NCBI GenBank assembly: GCA_019244165.1
Contig: JAFATA010000020.1
Coordinates: forward strand, 62,001-126,000
DNA length: 64,000 bases
Reading direction: 5' to 3'
Origin: Pseudonocardiales bacterium
GTDB lineage: Bacteria > Actinomycetota > Actinomycetes > Mycobacteriales > Pseudonocardiaceae
Within the stretch, counting starts at the first letter, position 1; each line of letters opens with the position of its first letter. A program made the position numbers and the translations under genes. A model generated the notes under the pieces. That model was given only the letters and a program-made list of their open reading frames with translations, searched no databases and was not told the origin of the DNA. Below, piece after piece: positions 40,944 to 49,713 of this stretch.

Positions 40944-42677
40944 GTGAACCCGTCCACTGCACTGGCCACGGTGCTGATCGACGAACTGGTGCGCTGCGGG
41001 GTGCGCCATGCCGTGCTCTGCCCGGGCTCGCGCAACGCGCCGCTGTCCTTTGCACTGCACGCCGCCGAGCAGACCGGCCGGCTGGTCCTGCACGTCCGGA
41101 TCGACGAGCGCTCCGCGGCGTTTCTGGCGCTGGGCCTGGCGCTGCGTTCGGGCCTGCCGGTGCCGGTGGTGTGCACCTCAGGCACGGCGGCGGCGAACCT
41201 GCACCCGGCGGTGCTGGAGGCGCACCACGCCGGGGTCCCGCTGCTGGCGCTCACCGCCGACCGGCCGCTCGAGCTAGTCGGCACCGGGGCCAACCAGACC
41301 GTGTGCCAAACCGGGCTCTTCGGCGCTGCGGTGCGCGCGGCACCGTCTCTGGCGGTGTCCTCGGACGGCGACCATCAGGAGCATGGGGAGCAGCAGGCGC
41401 ACTGGCGCTCTACCGTGGATCGCGCGGTCGCGGCCGCCCGCGGCGCGCTGGGCGGCGGGCCGGGCCCGGTGCATCTCAACGTGCCGTTGCGCGAGCCGCT
41501 GGTGCCTGACGCCGTCCTGAACAGTGCCCTGAGCAGGGCCCTGAAGAGGACACTGGCGGGGCGGCCGGGTGGGCGGCCCTGGACGGCGGTGCCCGTCGCG
41601 GCACCGGTGCAGGCCGAGGTGGAGCTGGACCTGGGGCGGCGCACCCTGGTGGTCGCCGGGCACGGCGCGCCACCGGCCCCACCGGGGTTGCCGCTGGTCG
41701 CCGAACCCACCGCGCCCGACTGGCCGGACGGGCTGGCGGCCGGGCCATGGTTGCTCGGCTCTCCCGTGCTCGAACACCTGCGACCCGACCAGGTGCTGGT
41801 GCTGGGCCGCCCCACCCTCCATCGGCCGGTGCAGCGGCTGCTCGCCGACCCCACGGTGGCCCTCACCGTCCTCACCGACCGCCCCGAGTGGACCGACGTG
41901 GCGGGCACCGCCGTCGCGGTGGGTACCGCGCTGCGCTGCGTCGGTTCCCCTGATCCGGACTGGCTGCCCCACTGGCAGCAGCTCGACGCGCGGGCCGAGG
42001 CCGCCGTGCGCGCTACCGTGCAGGGTCATCCCCGCGCCACCGGCCTGGAGGTGGCGCGCCAGCTGGTCGCCGCGCTGCCAGCTGGCGCGCTGCTGGTACT
42101 CGGCTCGTCCAATCCGATCCGGGATGTCTCGCTGGCCGCTCGGCCGCGGCGTGACCTGAGCGTGCTGGCCAACCGGGGCGTCGCCGGCATCGATGGCACG
42201 ATCGCCACCGCAACCGGGGCGGCGTTGGCGCACAGCGGGCCGGGCTATGCCTTCCTCGGCGACCTGACGTTCCTGCACGACACGAACGGGCTGCTGGCCG
42301 GCCCGGAGGAGGTCCGCCCAGACCTGACCGTGGTGGTCGCCAATGACGACGGCGGCGGCATCTTCGGGCTCCTGGAGCAGGGCGCACCGGAGTACGCCGG
42401 TGTCTTCGAACGGGTCTTCGGCACCCCGCACGGCACTGATCTGGCTGCCCTGTGCGCGGCGCACCACGTGCCGCACGTTCGGGTGCCGGCGCAAGAGCTG
42501 GCCGACGTCCTGGACCCTGCCAGGGGGCTGCGCGTCGTAGAGGTGCGCACCGAGCGGGCCGGGCTGCGCGCGCTGCACAATCAGATCCGCGCCGCCGTGG
42601 CGGCGGCGGTCAGCCTGCCAACCGGCACAGAGCTTAAGATCAGTCCCGGGAGGTGGCCATCCGACAGCGAGTACTGA
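40944..42677 (+). CDS. menD: 2-succinyl-5-enolpyruvyl-6-hydroxy-3-cyclohexene-1-carboxylate synthase
   Basis: 577 residues, thiamine-diphosphate dependent. MenD adds the succinic semialdehyde unit to isochorismate. The N-terminal domain has LIDELVRCGVRHAVLCPGSR, DERSAAFLALGLALRSG and VPVVCTSGTAAANLHPAV. The C-terminal ThDP domain has NRGVAGIDGTIATATGAALA, the GD...ND motif (FLGDLTFLHDTNGL ... VVANDDGGGIFGLLEQ) and an AALCAAHHVPHVR end. GTG start. The last 25 bp overlap the peptidase gene. Confidence 0.95.
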   Translation: MNPSTALATVLIDELVRCGVRHAVLCPGSRNAPLSFALHAAEQTGRLVLHVRIDERSAAFLALGLALRSGLPVPVVCTSGTAAANLHPAVLEAHHAGVPLLALTADRPLELVGTGANQTVCQTGLFGAAVRAAPSLAVSSDGDHQEHGEQQAHWRSTVDRAVAAARGALGGGPGPVHLNVPLREPLVPDAVLNSALSRALKRTLAGRPGGRPWTAVPVAAPVQAEVELDLGRRTLVVAGHGAPPAPPGLPLVAEPTAPDWPDGLAAGPWLLGSPVLEHLRPDQVLVLGRPTLHRPVQRLLADPTVALTVLTDRPEWTDVAGTAVAVGTALRCVGSPDPDWLPHWQQLDARAEAAVRATVQGHPRATGLEVARQLVAALPAGALLVLGSSNPIRDVSLAARPRRDLSVLANRGVAGIDGTIATATGAALAHSGPGYAFLGDLTFLHDTNGLLAGPEEVRPDLTVVVANDDGGGIFGLLEQGAPEYAGVFERVFGTPHGTDLAALCAAHHVPHVRVPAQELADVLDPARGLRVVEVRTERAGLRALHNQIRAAVAAAVSLPTGTELKISPGRWPSDSEY

Positions 42678-44149
42678 TCAGCCTAGCGCTGGCACTGGCG
42701 TTGCTGGTGCTGGCGGCGTTCGTTATCCCCTGGCGCAGCTCACGATCCGCCCCCGCGCCAGCACCACTCCCGTCACCGCCACTCGCGCCACCGCCTGCCG
42801 CGGCCCCGCCGCATATCGGCGCCGACGGTATCGGGGATCCCTATTATCCCCATGCGGGTGACGGCGGCTACCACGTCACCGGATACGACATCCACGTGCA
42901 TTACGACCCCTCCACCGACCGGCTCGAGGGGCACACCACCGTCACCGCCCAGGCCACCGAGAGCCTGTCCCGGTTCGATCTCGACCTGAGGTTGCCCGCC
43001 TCGGCGGTCACGGTGAATGACCGACCGGCCTGGATCCATCAGAGCGAGGGCAAGTTGCAGGTCACCCCGGCGGTGCCCGTGCTGGCCGGCGCACCGATGA
43101 CGGTGCGGGTGGACTACGCCGGGGTGCCTTCGAGCGTGCCGGACGGACCCGGCGTGCCCTCGCCGTGGGTGCGCACGCCCGAGGGCGCGGTCGCGGTGGG
43201 TGAGCCTGAGATCGCCGCCTGGTGGTACCCCTCCAACGACCACCCTTCGGACAAGGCGACCTTTACGATCACCACGATCGTGCCCGCCGGTCTACAGGTG
43301 ATCTCCAACGGGGACCTGCTCGGTGGTCCTGAGCCAGCCGGGCCGGGCTGGCAGCGGTGGCGCTGGCAGGAGAGCCAGCCAATGGCCACCTACCTGGCGT
43401 TCATCGCGATTGGCCACTACGACATCGTCCGCCGGGACACCCGCTTCGGCCTGTACCTGGCGGCCTACGATCGGGAGCTCGACCCGCAGATCGCGGGCGC
43501 GGCGCGGGACTCGGTGGAGCGGACACCGGAGATCATCGAGTTTCTTTCCGGGATCTTCGGTCCTTACCCGTTCCACCAGCTTGGCGGCGTGGTCCCGGAT
43601 GCCCCCACCCTGCACTTCGCGCTGGAGAACCAGACTCGCCCGGTCTACGGGCCGGTGTTCTTCGCCTCGGGCCAGGACGTCTCGGTGGTGGTGCATGAGC
43701 TGGCCCACCAGTGGTTCGGGGACAGCGTCTCCGTGCGTCACTGGAGTGACATCTGGCTCAACGAAGGCTTTGCCACCTACGCCCAATGGCTGTACACGGA
43801 ACACACCGGCGGCCCCAGCGCAGCGCAGACCGCAGCGGAGGACTACGCCCGCTATCCCGCGGGCGACGACTTCTGGCGGATCCCACCGGGGGCTCCCGGC
43901 GACGGGGTTAAGGCGTTCAACGACGCGGTCTACCTGCGCGGCGCCATGGCACTCCAGGCGCTTCGCACGGCGGTAGGGGACCAAGACTTCTTCACCGCGC
44001 TGCGCGCCTGGGCCACCGAACGAGCCGATCGCAACGGTTCGGTGCGCGGTTTCCTGGCCGTCCTCCAGCATGTCTCCGGCAAGGACGTTGCTGACGTCGC
44101 GCGCAGCTGGCTGTTCACCCCCGCCCGCCCGTCCGCGCCGCCCGGGTGA
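42653..44149 (+). CDS. Secreted or anchored M1 family metallopeptidase
   Basis: 498 residues. The N-terminal signal anchor (VLISLALALALLVLAAFVIP) is followed by a Pro/Ala linker. The M1 N-terminal beta domain (GYHVTGYDIHVHYDPSTDRL) precedes the gluzincin domain: HELAH with His348 and His352, and the third zinc ligand Glu371 in WLNEGFATY, giving HExxH-x18-E. The substrate-binding exopeptidase motif GAMEN is not evident; the local sequence is LHFALENQTRPVYG. It is shorter than classical aminopeptidase N because the C-terminal ARM domain is missing. It probably acts outside the membrane on peptides. Confidence 0.9.
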   Translation: MAIRQRVLISLALALALLVLAAFVIPWRSSRSAPAPAPLPSPPLAPPPAAAPPHIGADGIGDPYYPHAGDGGYHVTGYDIHVHYDPSTDRLEGHTTVTAQATESLSRFDLDLRLPASAVTVNDRPAWIHQSEGKLQVTPAVPVLAGAPMTVRVDYAGVPSSVPDGPGVPSPWVRTPEGAVAVGEPEIAAWWYPSNDHPSDKATFTITTIVPAGLQVISNGDLLGGPEPAGPGWQRWRWQESQPMATYLAFIAIGHYDIVRRDTRFGLYLAAYDRELDPQIAGAARDSVERTPEIIEFLSGIFGPYPFHQLGGVVPDAPTLHFALENQTRPVYGPVFFASGQDVSVVVHELAHQWFGDSVSVRHWSDIWLNEGFATYAQWLYTEHTGGPSAAQTAAEDYARYPAGDDFWRIPPGAPGDGVKAFNDAVYLRGAMALQALRTAVGDQDFFTALRAWATERADRNGSVRGFLAVLQHVSGKDVADVARSWLFTPARPSAPPG

Positions 44150-44167
44150 GGAACCTGTGGGGCCTCC

Positions 44168-45403
44168 TCACGACCCCTCTAGGGCGTCGCGGATCGGCAC
44201 CAGCTTCGCGGCCGCCTCCGCGACCTCGGAGTCGGGGTCGGAGCCGGCGACGATCCCGCAACCGGCGAACAACCGGGCGAAGCGCCCCACGAGCTGGGCG
44301 CAGCGCAACGCGATGCCCAGCTCGCCGTCCCCCGCGGCGTCCACCCACCCGACCGGTCCGGCGTAGCGTCCGCGGTCCATCGCCTCCAGCTCACCGATCG
44401 CGGTGACCGCGTCCGGAGTGGGAGTGCCGCCCACCGCGGCGGTGGGGTGCACGGCATCAGCCAGGGTGAGCACCGGCGGCCCCGCGGGACGCAGCACCCC
44501 CCGCACCTCGGTGGCCAGGTGCAGCACGTTGCGCAACTGCAGCACGCTGGGCGAGCTGGGGACCACCAGCTCGGTGCAGAACGGCTGCAGCGCCTGGGCC
44601 AGCGAGTCCACCGCATAGCGGTGCTCGTCGCGGTCCTTCGCTGAGTCGAGGAGCTCGGCAGCCAGCGCCGTGGCGTGGGCGCCGTCATGCGGCAGGGTGG
44701 TTCCGGCCAGCACCCGGGAGAGCACCTCGGTGCCCCGTCGGCGCAGCAGCAACTCCGGCGTCGCGCCCACCAGCTGGTCCACCGCGAACGTCCAGCAGGA
44801 CGGGTACCGGGCGGCCAGCCCGTGCAGCAGGAACCGGGGATCCAGCGGCTCGTCGGCGACCGCGAGCAGGTCGTGGGCGAGGACCACCTTCGCGGGTACC
44901 GACCCGGTGCGCATCCGCGACACTGCGCGGGCCACCGCGTCGCGCCACGCGGTCACCGGCAGCTCACCGTCGAAGTAACGCAGACCTTGCGGGCGGCTCA
45001 CCGGCACCACCGGCCTCGTGGCGCCGCCGGTCTCGAACTCGGTGACCCAGGTCTGATCGTCCCGTCGACCCACCACCACCCGCGGTACCACCAGTACCGA
45101 GTCGCCCGGGGAGTCGTCGAAGGCGAGGCTGGCGAAGGCAATCGGGCCGCTGCCTGGCAGTCCGACCTCATCCCGGGTGTCCAGCCGCGCGCAGAAGGAT
45201 TCCCACCACTCCTGTGCACGAGCAAAGCGGTGCGGCCCTTCAGTACACACCCGGGCCACCTCACCCCAGGCCACCAGTCCTTCCCCGCCCCGGACCCAGG
45301 AGAGCACCCCGACCGGGGACGGCAACATGTCGAGCAGCTCGGTACCGCCCTGCACCAGACGCGAACGGACAACCAGCCGGTCGGTCAGCGGGGCGGTGGT
45401 CAC
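44168..45403 (-). CDS. menF: Isochorismate synthase
   Basis: 411 residues of the chorismate-utilising family. MenF/EntC converts chorismate to isochorismate, the entry to menaquinone. The signature C-terminal blocks are ADAVHPTAAVGGTPTPDAVT, MDRGRYAGPVGWVDAAGDGE and FARLFAGCGIVAGSDPDSEV. The general lysine base region is PAKVVLAHDLLAVADEPLD, and the catalytic Glu lies in LEAMDRG. ATG start. It is convergent with the peptidase gene. Salicylate-type synthases look alike, but the men context favours MenF. Confidence 0.92.
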   Translation of the reverse strand: MTTAPLTDRLVVRSRLVQGGTELLDMLPSPVGVLSWVRGGEGLVAWGEVARVCTEGPHRFARAQEWWESFCARLDTRDEVGLPGSGPIAFASLAFDDSPGDSVLVVPRVVVGRRDDQTWVTEFETGGATRPVVPVSRPQGLRYFDGELPVTAWRDAVARAVSRMRTGSVPAKVVLAHDLLAVADEPLDPRFLLHGLAARYPSCWTFAVDQLVGATPELLLRRRGTEVLSRVLAGTTLPHDGAHATALAAELLDSAKDRDEHRYAVDSLAQALQPFCTELVVPSSPSVLQLRNVLHLATEVRGVLRPAGPPVLTLADAVHPTAAVGGTPTPDAVTAIGELEAMDRGRYAGPVGWVDAAGDGELGIALRCAQLVGRFARLFAGCGIVAGSDPDSEVAEAAAKLVPIRDALEGS

Positions 45404-45507
45404 GGCGCCAGGGTATTAGGGAGGGTCCTAGGGACTGCGGGACACCGGGGCGCTGGGGACGCCGCGCGCGTCGACCCACCGTCGCGCCTGCCCGCTACGC
45501 TGCCCGG

Positions 45508-46020
45508 ATGAGCGCTGTGGTTACCCGGTCTCCGGTGGGACCACCGGGTGAGATCCGCAGCCGGGGGCGCTGGCCGATGTGGTGGGTGCTGCCTGCGGCG
45601 GCGGTCCTGCTGACCGGGCTCATCACGCTGGCGCTAGCTGGGTCGGCGCTCGACGATGTCAAGATCGACGCCCATACCGGCCACGCCACCGCTCAGGTGC
45701 TTGTGGTAACGACGATGCGAACATTGGTGCAATTCGCCGGATCCGACGGCAAGGTATACCGTCCGGACGAGGGGCTAGCTTACCCTGCGGGATTGCGGGT
45801 GGGGCAGCTGGTGCGAGTGGAGTACGACAGCGCTCATCCCGAGCGAGTGCGGGTCGCCGGGCGGACCTGGAGGCAAGGGGTGCGGCCGGCATCACTCACC
45901 CTGATCGCGCTGTGGGCGCTAATGGTTCCGGCTACCTGGTGGTTGCGCCGCCGCCAAAGCCATCCAGTTGGTAGCCCTTCAAGGACCGCCAACCCAGTCG
46001 TTGACTGCTCTCAACAATAG
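45508..46020 (+). CDS. DUF3592 family membrane protein
   Basis: 170 residues from the ATG at 45508. One transmembrane helix near the N-terminus (WWVLPAAAVLLTGLITLALA), an extracytoplasmic beta domain (HATAQVLVVTTMRTLVQFAG, GLRVGQLVRVEYDSAHPERV) and a second helix (ASLTLIALWALMVPATWWL). The order is that of DUF3592 proteins. Divergent from menF and upstream of menG. Function unknown. Confidence 0.8.
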   Translation: MSAVVTRSPVGPPGEIRSRGRWPMWWVLPAAAVLLTGLITLALAGSALDDVKIDAHTGHATAQVLVVTTMRTLVQFAGSDGKVYRPDEGLAYPAGLRVGQLVRVEYDSAHPERVRVAGRTWRQGVRPASLTLIALWALMVPATWWLRRRQSHPVGSPSRTANPVVDCSQQ

Positions 46021-46183
46021 CCAACCCGGCGTGGCGCGTAGGTGCGGTGGCTGACCGGCCCCGGCGTGTATGCGCCGTCATCGATCGGCGGCTGAGGGCA
46101 GGTCTGCCGGGTTGGGAGCGGTTAACGGCACCGGCACAAGGCGTTGGCGGTACTTGAAGGGCCACTAACCGTAGGGTGATCCT

Positions 46184-46882
46184 GTGTCGAGAGCTGGTTT
46201 GGACAAGGACCCCCGCGATGTCGCGACGATGTTCGACGGGGTGGCCCGCCGCTATGACCTGACCAACACGGTGATCTCGATGGGTCAGGACCGGTGGTGG
46301 CGACGGTGCACCCAGGCCGCCGTGGCCGCCAGGGCGGGGGAACGAGTGCTCGACCTCGCCGCGGGTACCGCGGCCTCCACCGTCGAGTTGACCCAGGCGG
46401 GAGCGTGGTGCGTAGCTGCGGACTTCTCCCTGGGGATGCTGCGTGCCGGCCGGCACCGCTCGGTCCCGCTGGTCGGAGCGGACGCGTTGGCGCTTCCCTT
46501 CGCCGACGGGGTATTCGACGCGGTCACGATCTCCTTCGGGCTGCGCAACGTGGCGGACCCCGATGCCGCGCTGACCGAGCTGGCCCGGGTCACCCGCCCC
46601 GGGGGTAGGCTGGTGGTCTGCGAGTTTTCCCTCCCTACCTGGTCGGTGTTCCGCACCGTCTACCTGGAATACCTGATGCGCGCGCTGCCGACGCTCGCCC
46701 GGTGGGTGAGCAGCAACCCAGACGCCTACGTCTACCTCGCCGAGTCCATCCAGGCCTGGCCCGACCAGCCCGCGCTGGCCGCCCGGGTGGCTGCCGCAGG
46801 CTGGACCGACGTCCAGTGGCGCGACCTCACCGGCGGCATCGTCGCCCTGCACCGCGCCGTCAAGCCCGGATTGCCCCGTTAA
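46184..46882 (+). CDS. menG: Demethylmenaquinone methyltransferase
   Basis: 232 residues of the UbiE/MenG family; the enzyme performs the last C-methylation of menaquinone. The family pattern is [20 protein letters not shown], with RWWRRC. The SAM motif reads [19 protein letters not shown], and [20 protein letters not shown] and the C-terminal [17 protein letters not shown] are typical. GTG start. It closes the men group; Rv0558 equivalent. The 160 bp upstream holds nothing recognisable. Confidence 0.94.
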   Translation: MSRAGLDKDPRDVATMFDGVARRYDLTNTVISMGQDRWWRRCTQAAVAARAGERVLDLAAGTAASTVELTQAGAWCVAADFSLGMLRAGRHRSVPLVGADALALPFADGVFDAVTISFGLRNVADPDAALTELARVTRPGGRLVVCEFSLPTWSVFRTVYLEYLMRALPTLARWVSSNPDAYVYLAESIQAWPDQPALAARVAAAGWTDVQWRDLTGGIVALHRAVKPGLPR

Positions 46883-46943
46883 GCGGTTGTCCCATAGGCC
46901 GTGTCCCATAGATCGCCAGGCCTGATCGTGGGCGCGCTCCGTG

Positions 46944-47004
46944 CGCCGAGTTCGACCACAGAGCTGTTCGACCGCCACCGCGCAGCTCTCACGTCGAACT
47001 CGGC
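46944..47004. repeat. Inverted-repeat element B, copy 2 (truncated right arm)
   Basis: The first 48 bp (cgccgagttcgaccacagag through ccgcgcagctctca) are identical to the element at 26896. The right arm has lost about 20 bp and keeps only tcgaactcggc. It lies 61 bp after menG. Confidence 0.85.
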
Positions 47005-47043
47005 AGCAGGAGAGTTGATCATAGACTAGTTGGCGTCGATGAG

Positions 47044-47334
47044 TCATTGGCAGAAGGCGATGAACTGGGCGGCGGGAAGCTGCAAGGCTTGGTGGAGGAG
47101 TTGCTCGTAGCGGTCGTGTCCGCTGGCGGTGAGGATCGCCCGGCTCACGCCCCCTGCGTTCGGGTGGAGCAGGATCACGAACCCGGTGGCGAGCGATCTG
47201 GCGAGTGCACCGGCGATATAGGCCGGTACCCGGTGGCCGTTGGCTAGCCAGCGGTGGTCTGCTTGGGCCACCCCGCCTGCGCTCACTCGGCGCAAGGCAA
47301 CCCACTCATACACCTCAGCGCCGGCTAAGCGCAA
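47044..47334 (-). CDS. Hypothetical protein with winged-helix-like features
   Basis: Up to 96 residues, but the track start is a TTG and an internal GTG (VYEWVALRRVSAGG) may be the real start. It contains HRWLANGHRVPAYIAGALAR followed by LTASGHDRYEQLLHQALQLP. This resembles the small winged-helix-like hypothetical proteins scattered in actinobacterial genomes. There is no ribosome-binding site of note. It is located in a decaying stretch, so it may itself be a relic. Confidence 0.45.
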   Translation of the reverse strand: MRLAGAEVYEWVALRRVSAGGVAQADHRWLANGHRVPAYIAGALARSLATGFVILLHPNAGGVSRAILTASGHDRYEQLLHQALQLPAAQFIAFCQ

Positions 47335-47536
47335 TGCCGCGTCGTTAAGGGATTGGGCGGGCAGTCAAGGATGCCGCGATGTTCGTCTCCGCGTTCGGCG
47401 ACAAGACTGAAGGACATACGTCACCCATGGACTGACTGGTCGAATCACCGCATGGCGTGCTGCACCGGGGTTTCCGCGGGTTTATGGGCGACCTGCGCAG
47501 CGGTGCGCGGCGAGTCGTGCTGACGCGGGAGGCACG

Positions 47537-47998
47537 GTGGGAATCGAGGTCGAGCTCAAGGCCGTCGTGCGCGATATCGAGGCGCTGTATGCTGCGCTGG
47601 ATCAGCGCGCGAGCGCCCAGGTGTCCATTTATGCGGAGCGTTACTTCGACTATTCCGACCACCGGCTGACCGAGCGGGGGTGCGAGCTGCGGGTGCGCAC
47701 TATCGAGGTGGTGGTCAGGGTGCTCACTGCGCTGGACGCCGAGGAGGTCATCGCATTCGGGAAGCACTGCGTGAACTACCGCTTCACGGCGTGGAGCCGG
47801 GAGCTGCTCGCTACGGTGGTCACCGTGCCCGAGCTGGCCGGCCAGACGTTCCTGGAGCTGGAGACCATGGCCGACGCCGAGGAGATGGACACGGACTGGG
47901 AGGTGGTGCACTGCGTGCTGCGCGAGCTGGGCATCAGCGACCACGACCTGACCGCTGCGGCCTACACCGATGCCGTGGCCGCCCAGCGCATGGGATAG
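47537..47998 (+). CDS. CYTH domain protein, apparently shortened
   Basis: 153 residues, GTG start with GGGAGG upstream. The N-terminal CYTH signature ExExK is present (IEVELKAVVRD), followed by ERYFDYSDHRLTERGCELRV. The C-terminal half has VIAFGKHCVNYRFTAWSREL and FLELETMADAEEMDTDWEVV. Between VRTIE and VIAFGK only about 17 residues are found. Relatives remembered from actinobacteria carry 40-50 residues there, including the LTYKEP and KPEHET strands that bind triphosphate. It probably cannot be a normal tunnel-fold triphosphatase or class IV cyclase. Confidence 0.68.
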   Translation: MGIEVELKAVVRDIEALYAALDQRASAQVSIYAERYFDYSDHRLTERGCELRVRTIEVVVRVLTALDAEEVIAFGKHCVNYRFTAWSRELLATVVTVPELAGQTFLELETMADAEEMDTDWEVVHCVLRELGISDHDLTAAAYTDAVAAQRMG

Positions 47999-48015
47999 CG
48001 TGCGGTGGGACTCCA

Positions 48016-48071
48016 TGAACTCGACGTCACCGACGTAAACAGGCCCCGCAACGTCGGTGACGTCGAGTTCA
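48016..48071. repeat. Inverted-repeat element A, copy 2 (perfect 21-bp arms)
   Basis: tgaactcgacgtcaccgacg + t (48016-48036) and its exact complement (48051-48071) enclose 14 bp. The right arm matches element A copy 1 at 12900-12918. It lies between the CYTH and HD genes, where it could act as a strong terminator for the CYTH gene. Confidence 0.8.
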
Positions 48072-48237
48072 CGGCTCCGGGCCCCTCCGCGACCAACCAT
48101 TCTGGCCCGACACCTGCCGTGGCCAGCGCAGTGGAAGGGCTGGCGACGGATAATGCTTTGAGCCTCGAGGCGCGGCGTGAGTTGTCCGACATCGGCTACG
48201 CCGTCCGTTTCGCGGATCGGTAGGGAGGGTCACCGTC

Positions 48238-48753
48238 GTGGAGGATCCAGACGAGAATCACGCTGTTGCCGTGGCGAGTTTCGCGTTTGAGCTGGGTGTG
48301 CTCAAGCGGATCCGTCGTGCCGGCTGGTGGCATGCCGGGGTCCGGGACCCGGAGTCGGTCGCGGAGCACAGCTTGCGGGTCGCTCAACTCGCCTCGCTCA
48401 TTGCCACGATCGAGGGCGCCGAGCCAGCCCGGGCGGCACTGCTGGCCATCTGGCATGACTCGCAGGAGACCCGCACCGGTGACCTCCCGCACACTGCCCG
48501 ACCTTACCTTGATCAATGCTCTCAGCAGACCCCTGAAGCACACTGCGCCAAAGACGCTGACAAGCTCGAACGCCTCCTCCAAGCGATCGAGTACCAGCAT
48601 GCCGGCTACACCAGGGTGCAGGGCTGGATCGACTCCACGCGCACCAGCCTGCGTACCGACACCGCACGCCACATCGCTACCACCGCCCTGCACACCTCCC
48701 CCTCACGTGGCGAGGCCGCTGATCAGGCGGTGTTGCCGCTCAGTGGCAACTGA
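48238..48753 (+). CDS. HD domain protein (YfbR-like nucleotidase family), apparently shortened
   Basis: 171 residues, GTG start with GGGAGGG upstream. FAFELGVLKRIRRAGWWHAG, DPESVAEHSLRVAQLA (first His), AIWHDSQETRTGDLPHTA (HD pair) and CAKDADKLERLLQAIEY (last Asp) are the metal-site blocks of 5'-deoxynucleotidase-like HD proteins. Only about 14 residues separate PYL from AKDADKLE. Remembered relatives have roughly 40 with an extra helix. Metal ligands are all kept, so activity is possible. The C-terminus is degenerate (HTSPSRGEAADQAVLPLSGN). Confidence 0.72.
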   Translation: MEDPDENHAVAVASFAFELGVLKRIRRAGWWHAGVRDPESVAEHSLRVAQLASLIATIEGAEPARAALLAIWHDSQETRTGDLPHTARPYLDQCSQQTPEAHCAKDADKLERLLQAIEYQHAGYTRVQGWIDSTRTSLRTDTARHIATTALHTSPSRGEAADQAVLPLSGN

Positions 48754-48774
48754 TCCAGTCCGCCACACTGCGAA

Positions 48775-49020
48775 TCACGTCGTCCTGGCACTGCTGGTTC
48801 TGCGGATTGGCATAGTTTCACCATCAACCTCGATGAGCTGATGCTCGACGGTCAGCGTTGGAGCTCGAATGTCGCCAAGCACGGTGTGCGGCTGGAGGTA
48901 GAAAACCTCGTTCAATAACGGCCAGCCAAGCTTGAACGTCGGCGAGTGGACAAGGAAGCCCTGACCCAACAGCTCGCGCCCTGCTTCATCTGAGAACGTA
49001 CGAATGCGATAGCTGCGCGC
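48775..49020 (-). pseudogene. Alpha/beta hydrolase fragment
   Basis: A minus-strand frame reads RTFSDEAGRELLGQGFLVHS, FKLGWPLLNEVFYLQPHTVL and GDIRAPTLTVEHQ. The pattern V/IRAPTLxVxH is the strand and loop before the acid residue of alpha/beta hydrolases. The nucleophile elbow and the oxyanion part are absent, and the frame then runs into unrelated sequence. A decayed C-terminal fragment. Confidence 0.55.
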
Positions 49021-49170
49021 CGGTCAAGGCACAGCGACCCGATGCCGACGTCGGCCAACCCGGCCGCAAGGCTTGATCATCTTTTATGTGCCTTAGACGA
49101 CAAATTGTGTCGCCGTACGCACACAAACGATGATCTCAGAGCGGCTTATCCCGCACGTGCCGCTGCAGTG

Positions 49171-49580
49171 CTAGGACGGCCAGCATCCACGAAAGCGCAC
49201 CGCCAGATTGCGGTCCAGTCCGAAAGTCCGGCCGGCTGGCACGATGGTCAGCACCACGAGGGGGAACAAGTCGAGCGGGTAATCCCACAAGTACTGGTTC
49301 CGGGGTAGCAGCATAATCCAGATCGGGCCGATCAGCAACAGGCCGATCAGAGCGCCGAATCGGCTGGCGATCCCGAACAGCAGCGCCGCGCCGGCGGTGA
49401 GTTCGGCGATGGTGAGTAACCACTGGAAGAAGCCCCAGTCGAAGGTGTTCTGCCCGATAGCTTTGGCCAGCCCGTTGCTCAGCCAGACTGCGCCGAAGAA
49501 GATCCGCAGTGCGGCAAATCCGCCCGCGAGCACTGGGGGGAGGCCGTCTGCCGTTCGACTTGCTGCGTGGTGCCAACCAT
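49171..49580 (-). pseudogene. DoxX-like membrane protein, probably frameshifted and shortened
   Basis: The ATG at 49580 has AAAGGTAAG upstream and reads MVGTTQQVERQTASP, then loses frame at a run of six C (complement of 49535-49540). The DoxX body continues in the next frame from GTG 49533: LAGGFAALRIFFGAVWLSNG, FFQWLLTIAELTAGAALLFG, LIGLLLIGPIWIMLLPRNQY. The segment between LAKAIGQNTFD and WGFFQW is shorter than in remembered relatives by some 30-40 residues. A one-base homopolymer error is an alternative for the frameshift. A 120-residue product could still be made from the GTG. Confidence 0.6.
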
Positions 49581-49713
49581 CGCTTACCTTTCTCGGTCAC
49601 ACCGTCTTACTCCCATTCAGCCCCCATCCTGCCGCTGGCGTGTGCGGGAGGAGCCAGCGAGGTGACAAACAGGTGCCTTGCCCTGCCATCGTCAGCACCG
49701 GCACGATCTGAGG

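Noticed and set aside
45932-47305. 457-codon minus-strand ORF
   Set aside because: Antisense to menG and across repeat element B; no protein features.
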